DNA from: Clostridia bacterium
Lineage (GTDB): Bacteria > Bacillota > Clostridia > Oscillospirales > Acutalibacteraceae
Length of the DNA: 64,000 bases
Direction of reading: 5' to 3'
NCBI GenBank assembly: GCA_017415025.1
Contig: JAFQJH010000007.1
Coordinates: 1-64,000 of the forward strand
Positions 59,224-64,000 of this stretch are shown here, one piece after another. Position numbers and translations under genes: made by a program. The notes under the pieces were generated by a model. The model was not told the origin of the DNA, ran no database searches, and saw only the letters and a program-made list of their open reading frames with translations. Numbering within the stretch: the first letter of the stretch is position 1; each line of letters starts with the position of its first letter.

Positions 59224-60021
59224 GTGAATAAAAAATTATTGAGATTTTTCTCTCTTACATTAGCTGTTCTGATGATTTTCTCTCTTTGCTCTTGTGCAGG
59301 AAATGTAGAAGAGGAAGAGGAAGAAGAAATCAAGTATGCATCCGAGGTTCCCGTAGGTAAGGCTGAGGTTCTTGCAAGATTCAATGAGGTTATGAAGACC
59401 GCAAAGGAAGGCAAGCCGGCGATTTCTTACTCTCTCGGTCAGGGTGCAGGCGGCTGTGAATGTGAAAACGCTACTATCAAGGGCGGCTTCAAGACAATTG
59501 CAAACAAAATCACAAACAACGATTTTGCTATGTCAACAGAATACGGTCAGCCGACAACAGATGTTTTCCCGCTTATGGGTACAGATGAGGCTGCTGTACT
59601 TACTCTTACAGACATCCGTTCAGCAATCATCACCGATAATGAGGGTGACACTACATACACTATCATCATCAAGATTAACCCCGAGACTAACCCCGAGCAG
59701 GAGAACAGCATCTACGGCAAGCTTTACAAGATCGAGAAGGATGAGGATATCCTCAAGCACTTCGATGTTGTTAAGGACTTTATGACTGCCGATTCTTACA
59801 GCGCAACCTACGGTACAGGCACAATCAGAGCTATCGTTGATAAGACAACTGACCACATCATCAAGCTCGAGCTCAGCCGTGACGTAAGAGTTGAAACAGA
59901 GGTTACGGGTCACGGTACTCTTGAGAGTGTCGGCACTGTTCCGATGTCATTTGACTACAACTCAACAGCTCATTATGACCTCAATTGGGATAACCCCGAA
60001 ACAGAGGAAGTAGAAGCATAA
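59224..60021 (+). CDS. Hypothetical lipoprotein
   Basis: A ~265-residue protein with a lipoprotein signal (lipobox LCSC-AGN) followed by seven consecutive glutamates and a ~230-residue domain of unknown family. That domain has FKTIANKITNNDFAMSTEYG split over turns and a strand-rich second half (TYTIIIKINPETN; TDHIIKLELSRDVRVETEV), a shape like other cell-surface lipoproteins that bind lipid or cell wall. GTG at 59224 (AAGGAG ten bases upstream) or TTG at 59218 could start it. It is a single-gene unit with its own promoter and terminator. Confidence 0.65.
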   Translation: MNKKLLRFFSLTLAVLMIFSLCSCAGNVEEEEEEEIKYASEVPVGKAEVLARFNEVMKTAKEGKPAISYSLGQGAGGCECENATIKGGFKTIANKITNNDFAMSTEYGQPTTDVFPLMGTDEAAVLTLTDIRSAIITDNEGDTTYTIIIKINPETNPEQENSIYGKLYKIEKDEDILKHFDVVKDFMTADSYSATYGTGTIRAIVDKTTDHIIKLELSRDVRVETEVTGHGTLESVGTVPMSFDYNSTAHYDLNWDNPETEEVEA

Positions 60022-60036
60022 TTTAAAATGATCATT

Positions 60037-60065
60037 AACACCCGAGTGGAAAAATCTCGGGTGTT
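60037..60065 (+). terminator. Intrinsic terminator
   Basis: AACACCCGAG/CTCGGGTGTT, 9-nt loop, then TGTTTTTT. Confidence 0.88.
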
Positions 60066-60076
60066 TGTTTTTTGGC

Positions 60077-60105
60077 TTGATTTTATTTCTGTTATCAGTT
60101 AGAAT
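60077..60105 (+). promoter_or_regulatory. Promoter of the GPH symporter gene
   Basis: TTGATT (60077-60082), 17 bp, TAGAAT (60100-60105); about 66 bases before the start codon. Confidence 0.75.
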
Positions 60106-60170
60106 GTAGTTGAGGAACATTCCGAAGAGGCTTCGGAAATAAATTTTATTAAATCGGGAGATGAAACACT

Positions 60171-61580
60171 ATGAGCAAAGCTCCTCAGAATGCAGTCCGT
60201 CCGTTCGGCTGGCAGGATAAGCTCGGTTACGCAATGGGCGATATGGGTTGTAACTTCTCGTTCCAGCTCGTGTCAACCTTTATGCAGTTGTTCTACCTTC
60301 AGTACATCGGAATTGAAGCAAAGCACTATGCAACAATCATCCTTATTTCAAAAATTTTTGATGCGGTCAACGATATTGTTATCGGTAACCTTGTTGATAC
60401 AAAGAAAATCGGAAAAAAGAGTAAGTATATGCCGTGGATTATCCTCGGTGCAGTAACGCTTGTTATCTTCAACGTTATGCTTTTTGCCCCCGTTACAAGC
60501 TTGCCCTATGCAGGTAAATACGCGTGGTGTCTTATCTCATACTGCTTATGGTCAATTGCTTATACAATGGTAAACGTGCCCTACGGCTCGCTCCATTCCG
60601 TTATCACGGATGACCCTCAGCAGAGAGTTACACTTTCAACCTTCCGCAGTATCGGTGCGGCTCTTCCCGCAATGATAGTTATGATTGCTCTTCCGCCCAT
60701 CGTTTACAGCAAGCAGACTAACGCACTCGGCGAGGAAATCGACGTTCTCAAGGGCGGGATACTTCTTCCCGTTGCAGTTGTAATGTCCGTGTTTGCCTTC
60801 TTCGTGCTCTGGGGAACGACAAAGCTCGTAAAAGAGCGTGTTCACCGCGATACGGCTGAAAACGTTACCGGCTTTAAGGCAATTATTTCGTCCGCAAAGT
60901 CCTATTTCACAAACCGCGCAATGGTTGGTGCGACTATTGCAACAGTTGCATCCGTCGGCCTTATCAACTCGACAATGTCACTTAACAATATGGTCTTCCA
61001 GTATTTCTTCAATGCTGCAGACAAGACGGGTATTGCAATGGTCGGCAGCTACGCTCCGATGATTGTTGTTATGGCAATAATCGGCAAGCTTACAAAGAAG
61101 TTCGGCAAGAAGAACGTTCTTGTAACGGCAATGTTTATCGGCGCGGTTGCAGGCGTGATTTCCCTCTTTGCACCTATCACCGCCGACTCAAAGGGTATGA
61201 TTCTTTACATCGTCTGCCTTATGGGACTTAACGTTGGTAACGCTGTTTTCCAGATTTCAGTATGGGCAATCGTTGCCGACTGTATCGAGGTCAGCTCAAG
61301 AAAGACAGGCAAGAGCGAGGAAGGCTCACTCTACGCTATCTATTCGTTCTTCCGAAAGCTTGCACAGGGTATCGGTCAGGCGGTTGTTTCCTGGGGACTT
61401 GTTGCCATTAACTTTAAGGAAGGCGAAAACGCTGTTCAGGATCTCGGCTTCGGCAATAAGGTAAAAATGCTTTATATCATCCTTCTTATGGTCGCTTCCG
61501 TAATTTCAGTTCTTGCGATGAAGTTTATCTACAACATCGGCAAGAAGGAAGAAGAGGAATTCGCAAACAAGGCGGCATAA
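60171..61580 (+). CDS. GPH-family (MelB-like) sugar:cation symporter
   Basis: A 469-residue transporter with 12 predicted spans. It opens with DKLGYAMGDMGCNFSFQLVS and contains DAVNDIVIGNLVDTKK and the later LGVIADC-type segment (WAIVADCIEVSSRKTG), marks of the glycoside-pentoside-hexuronide group. MelB relatives bring in melibiose and other galactosides with sodium or protons. Together with the cytosolic GH27 enzyme it could feed alpha-galactosides into the cell, but other glycosides are possible. Monocistronic. Confidence 0.9.
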   Translation: MSKAPQNAVRPFGWQDKLGYAMGDMGCNFSFQLVSTFMQLFYLQYIGIEAKHYATIILISKIFDAVNDIVIGNLVDTKKIGKKSKYMPWIILGAVTLVIFNVMLFAPVTSLPYAGKYAWCLISYCLWSIAYTMVNVPYGSLHSVITDDPQQRVTLSTFRSIGAALPAMIVMIALPPIVYSKQTNALGEEIDVLKGGILLPVAVVMSVFAFFVLWGTTKLVKERVHRDTAENVTGFKAIISSAKSYFTNRAMVGATIATVASVGLINSTMSLNNMVFQYFFNAADKTGIAMVGSYAPMIVVMAIIGKLTKKFGKKNVLVTAMFIGAVAGVISLFAPITADSKGMILYIVCLMGLNVGNAVFQISVWAIVADCIEVSSRKTGKSEEGSLYAIYSFFRKLAQGIGQAVVSWGLVAINFKEGENAVQDLGFGNKVKMLYIILLMVASVISVLAMKFIYNIGKKEEEEFANKAA

Positions 61581-61599
61581 GTAATACGCAGATAAAAAT

Positions 61600-61629
61600 A
61601 ACGGAGAAACTTTTCGAAGTTTCTCCGTT
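61600..61629. terminator. Bidirectional terminator with UUCG tetraloop
   Basis: AACGGAGAAACTT/AAGTTTCTCCGTT stem of 13 bp closing a TTCG loop, T-rich on the right and A-rich on the left; ends both the symporter and the his operon. Confidence 0.92.
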
Positions 61630-61650
61630 TCTTTCTTTTAACATCCCCGA

Positions 61651-62304
61651 TTATTTTGAAGCAGTGCTTTTTTCCTGCTTTACCTTATGGTCAATAACGT
61701 GACGGGAAGCAAGCTCATCAAAGATATCCTCGAGCGAAATACCCATTTCAATCATCATTACCATTACGTGATATGCAAGGTCAGCGATTTCGTATATTGT
61801 CTCGCCCTTGTCGTTGTCCTTTGCGGCGATGATAACCTCTGTTGATTCCTCTCCGACCTTCTTGAGAATCTTATCAAGACCCTTTTCAAAAAGGTAGGTT
61901 GTGTAGGAGCCCTCCTGCTTGTCGGTCTTTCTGCCCTCGATAAGCTTCATAAGTCCTTCGTAGGAAAATTCGTGAAGCTCGTCGTTTTCCCAAACGGTGT
62001 TATTGAAGCAGGAATCTGTGCCGAGGTGGCACGCGGGACCTTCCTTTTCAACTACTACCGTAAGTGCATCCTTGTCGCAGTCAGTGGTGATGCTTACAAT
62101 CTTCTGCACATTGCCGCTTGTCTCACCCTTGCGCCAGAGTTCCTGACGAGAGCGCGACCAGAAGCAGGTGCGCTTTTCTTTAATGCTTATTTCAAGGCTT
62201 TCTCTGTTCATATAAGCGACGGTAAGCACCTTTTTGCTTTTTGCGTCAACCACAACAGCAGGGATAAGCCCTTTTTCGTCAAATTTCAATTCATCAAGAT
62301 TCAT
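61651..62304 (-). CDS. hisIE: Bifunctional phosphoribosyl-AMP cyclohydrolase / phosphoribosyl-ATP pyrophosphatase
   Basis: A 217-residue fusion. HisI (~1-110) has VAYMNRESLE, CFWSRSRQELWRKGETSGN and the metal cysteines around DCDKDAL. HisE (~115-215) has GVGEESTEVIIAAKD-like sequence (KKVGEESTEVIIAAKD) and EIADLAYHVMVMM. It performs steps two and three of histidine synthesis. Last gene of the operon, three bases after hisF. Confidence 0.96.
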   Translation of the reverse strand: MNLDELKFDEKGLIPAVVVDAKSKKVLTVAYMNRESLEISIKEKRTCFWSRSRQELWRKGETSGNVQKIVSITTDCDKDALTVVVEKEGPACHLGTDSCFNNTVWENDELHEFSYEGLMKLIEGRKTDKQEGSYTTYLFEKGLDKILKKVGEESTEVIIAAKDNDKGETIYEIADLAYHVMVMMIEMGISLEDIFDELASRHVIDHKVKQEKSTASK

Positions 62305-62307
62305 TTT

Positions 62308-63066
62308 TTATAACCTCACTACTATTCCGTTATCTCGTAAGTTTTGTTTCAAATCCTTAATCTGCACTTCGCCGAAATGGAAGATAGAAGCCGCAAGACC
62401 TGCATCAACCTTGGGAAGAGCTTTGAAAAGCTTTGTAAAATCGTCAATTCCGCCTGCACCGCCCGATGCAATAACGGGTACGTTGACCGCGTCGCATACC
62501 GCTTCGAGCATTTCAAGGTCGAAGCCTTTTTTAACGCCGTCGGTGTCAATGCTGTTGACAACAATTTCGCCTGCGCCCATTCCGACACATTTTTTTATCC
62601 ACGAAATTGCCTCCATTCCCGTATCCTCTCTGCCGCCCTTGGCAAAGACGCGGAATTCGCCGTCAACGCGCTTGATGTCGGCTGAAAGGACAACGCACTG
62701 GTCGCCGTATTTCTGTGCCGCCTCGCGCACAAGGTCGGGATTGCGGATTGCTCCCGAATTGACGCTGACCTTATCCGCACCGCATTTGAGAACGCGGTCA
62801 AAGTCGTCAACCGTGTTGATGCCGCCTCCGACGGTGAGGGGAATGAAAATCTTACTTGCAACCTCCGTCAGAATGTCGGTAAAGAGCTTTCTGCCCTCGG
62901 CAGATGCAGTAATGTCGTAGAAAACGAGCTCATCAGCACCGCATTGCGAATAAAACTCAGCGAGCTTAATCGGTGAAGAAACGTCCGCAAGACCGAGGAA
63001 GTTTACACCCTTTACAACTCTGCCGTCCTTAACGTCGAGGCAGGGGATAATTCTTTTTGTAATCAT
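62308..63066 (-). CDS. hisF: Imidazole glycerol phosphate synthase, cyclase subunit
   Basis: A 252-residue TIM barrel with the catalytic Asp11 (PCLDVKDGRVVKG) and the later Asp in VVLSADIK, plus the phosphate-binding SGGAGG motif. It joins with HisH to make imidazole glycerol phosphate and AICAR. Its ATG overlaps the hisA stop by four bases. Confidence 0.97.
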   Translation of the reverse strand: MITKRIIPCLDVKDGRVVKGVNFLGLADVSSPIKLAEFYSQCGADELVFYDITASAEGRKLFTDILTEVASKIFIPLTVGGGINTVDDFDRVLKCGADKVSVNSGAIRNPDLVREAAQKYGDQCVVLSADIKRVDGEFRVFAKGGREDTGMEAISWIKKCVGMGAGEIVVNSIDTDGVKKGFDLEMLEAVCDAVNVPVIASGGAGGIDDFTKLFKALPKVDAGLAASIFHFGEVQIKDLKQNLRDNGIVVRL

Positions 63067-63776
63067 TTTGCCACCTCGATTGCCTCTTTAAGGTCGATTG
63101 CGTTTGTATAGTACGCCTTGCCGATAATTGCACCGTAAAGGTTCATCTCGCGCAAAGCCTTAACGTCGTCAATGCTCGAAACACCGCCCGAAGCGATGAT
63201 GTCAAGGTCGAGCTGTTCACTCAACTGCTTGTAAAGCTCGCGGTTAGTGCCCTTCATCGCGCCGTCCTTTGAAATATCGGTGCAGATAAGAGTCTTAACG
63301 CCCTTGTCCTGCATCTTTTTGCAGAAATCTTCAAAGGTAAAGGCGGATTTTTCCGTCCAGCCCTTGATTGCAACGTAGCCGTCCTTGATGTCAACACCGA
63401 CAGCGATTTTTTCGCCGTACTTTGCGATTGCTTCATCAAGAAGCGTTTCGTCAGTAATTGCCGCCGTTCCGAGAATAACACGGCTGACACCGATTGCAAG
63501 ATACTTGTCAATCGTTTCCATTGAACGGATACCGCCGCCGAGCTCCACGAAAAGAGAAGTGTTTTCGACTATGTTTTTTATTGTTTCAAGGTTTGGTGTA
63601 AGACCTGTTTTTGCTCCCTCAAGGTCAACCATGTGCAGGAAAGTTGCACCGCAAGCCTCAAACTTTTTTGCTATATTGAGAGGATTTTTATCATAGACCG
63701 TCATTTGGTTGTAGTCGCCCTTGAAAAGACGGACGGCGGCACCCTCATAAAGGTCAATTGCAGGAAAAATATTCAT
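63063..63776 (-). CDS. hisA: ProFAR isomerase
   Basis: A 237-residue TIM barrel with the opening FPAIDLYEGAAVRLFKGDY (catalytic Asp8), VGVDIKDG and ASGGVSS phosphate motif. It isomerises the aminoaldose intermediate of histidine synthesis. It overlaps hisH by one base and hisF by four, so the operon is translationally coupled. Confidence 0.97.
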   Translation of the reverse strand: MNIFPAIDLYEGAAVRLFKGDYNQMTVYDKNPLNIAKKFEACGATFLHMVDLEGAKTGLTPNLETIKNIVENTSLFVELGGGIRSMETIDKYLAIGVSRVILGTAAITDETLLDEAIAKYGEKIAVGVDIKDGYVAIKGWTEKSAFTFEDFCKKMQDKGVKTLICTDISKDGAMKGTNRELYKQLSEQLDLDIIASGGVSSIDDVKALREMNLYGAIIGKAYYTNAIDLKEAIEVAK

Positions 63777-64000
63777 CAGACCGCCTCCGTTTCACAAAAT
63801 GCTCTTAAGATGTTAAGTCCGACCTCACCGCTTTTTTCGGGGTGGAACTGACAGCCGTAAATGTTTTTGTACGCAACTGCGGCGGTCAGCTCTGCGCCGT
63901 ATTCCGTTGTTGCGGCAACGCTTTCGTCACAGTCCTGAGCAAAGTAGGAGTGGACAAAATAAACGCAGTCGTTTTCTTTTATGTATTTAAAAAGCGGACA
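63776..64000 (-). CDS. hisH: Imidazole glycerol phosphate synthase, glutaminase subunit (C-terminal part, cut by window edge)
   Basis: The last 74 codons of HisH are present: VYFVHSYFAQDCDE, then the catalytic pair in CQFHPEKSGEVG, ending with a TGA that overlaps the hisA ATG. The nucleophile cysteine lies beyond the window. The operon order is hisH-hisA-hisF-hisIE. Confidence 0.95.
   Translation of the reverse strand, partial: CPLFKYIKENDCVYFVHSYFAQDCDESVAATTEYGAELTAAVAYKNIYGCQFHPEKSGEVGLNILRAFCETEAV

Overview
The window looks like chromosome from a low-to-moderate GC, Gram-positive anaerobe of the class Clostridia, most like a gut Oscillospiraceae/Ruminococcaceae. This rests on gene-order blocks (rplS-lepB-rbgA, rpmG-secE-nusG-rplKAJL, rpsF-ssb-rpsR), strong AGGAGG-type ribosome sites, many TTGACA-N17-TATAAT promoters, a tetrahydrofolate riboswitch before folT, and several plant or host glycan hydrolases. 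No rRNA, tRNA, CRISPR array, prophage or insertion sequence was seen.

Layout: 1-5400 holds the end of a glycosidase gene, a decayed GH99-like fragment, an aldo-keto reductase with ferredoxin clusters, a beta-propeller glycosidase-like protein and a membrane-anchored HTH sensor. 5423-9955 is accessory: an HTH-MNT/HepT toxin-antitoxin pair with operators inside its promoter, a TPR/DUF4037/histidine-phosphatase operon, and a small HTH repressor divergent from a membrane protein. 10183-13678 is a TAXI-TRAP uptake operon. 13895-21857 carries a secreted propeller, a MITE-like repeat, a probable unassigned ~145-nt small RNA divergent from an xre gene, a DUF4838 secreted protein, and a run of ICMT-like, HD, TetM-like GTPase and HAD genes.

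21896-31271 has a GH36 alpha-galactosidase divergent from a secreted phosphoesterase-GH43 chimera, a fructokinase, and an HtrA protease with its two-component system. 31367-43203 is mostly housekeeping: rbgA, two signal peptidases, rplS, two radical-SAM partners, a TIM-barrel orphan, an FAD protein, and the ribosomal/transcription block with its leader RNAs. 43262-48831 (minus strand) holds trmO, a lipoprotein, rfbB, a membrane orphan, an amino-acid symporter and rpsF-ssb-rpsR.

49146-64000 holds an iron alcohol dehydrogenase, riboswitch-controlled folT, a GH27 alpha-galactosidase, galU with a RING-like membrane protein, prfB, a cyclase, a sugar transferase, VanY, a membrane M28 peptidase, a lipoprotein, a GPH sugar symporter and the end of a his operon (hisH-A-F-IE). 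Galactoside use is a recurring theme (GH36, GH27, fructokinase-like kinase, GPH symporter), as is envelope construction (rfbB, galU, sugar transferase, VanY, signal peptidases).

The items most worth following up are the orphan small RNA at 15201-15345, the toxin-antitoxin promoter at 6246-6297, the phosphoesterase-GH43 fusion, the TetM-like GTPase without the tip motif, and the phased hairpin array at 37467-37580.
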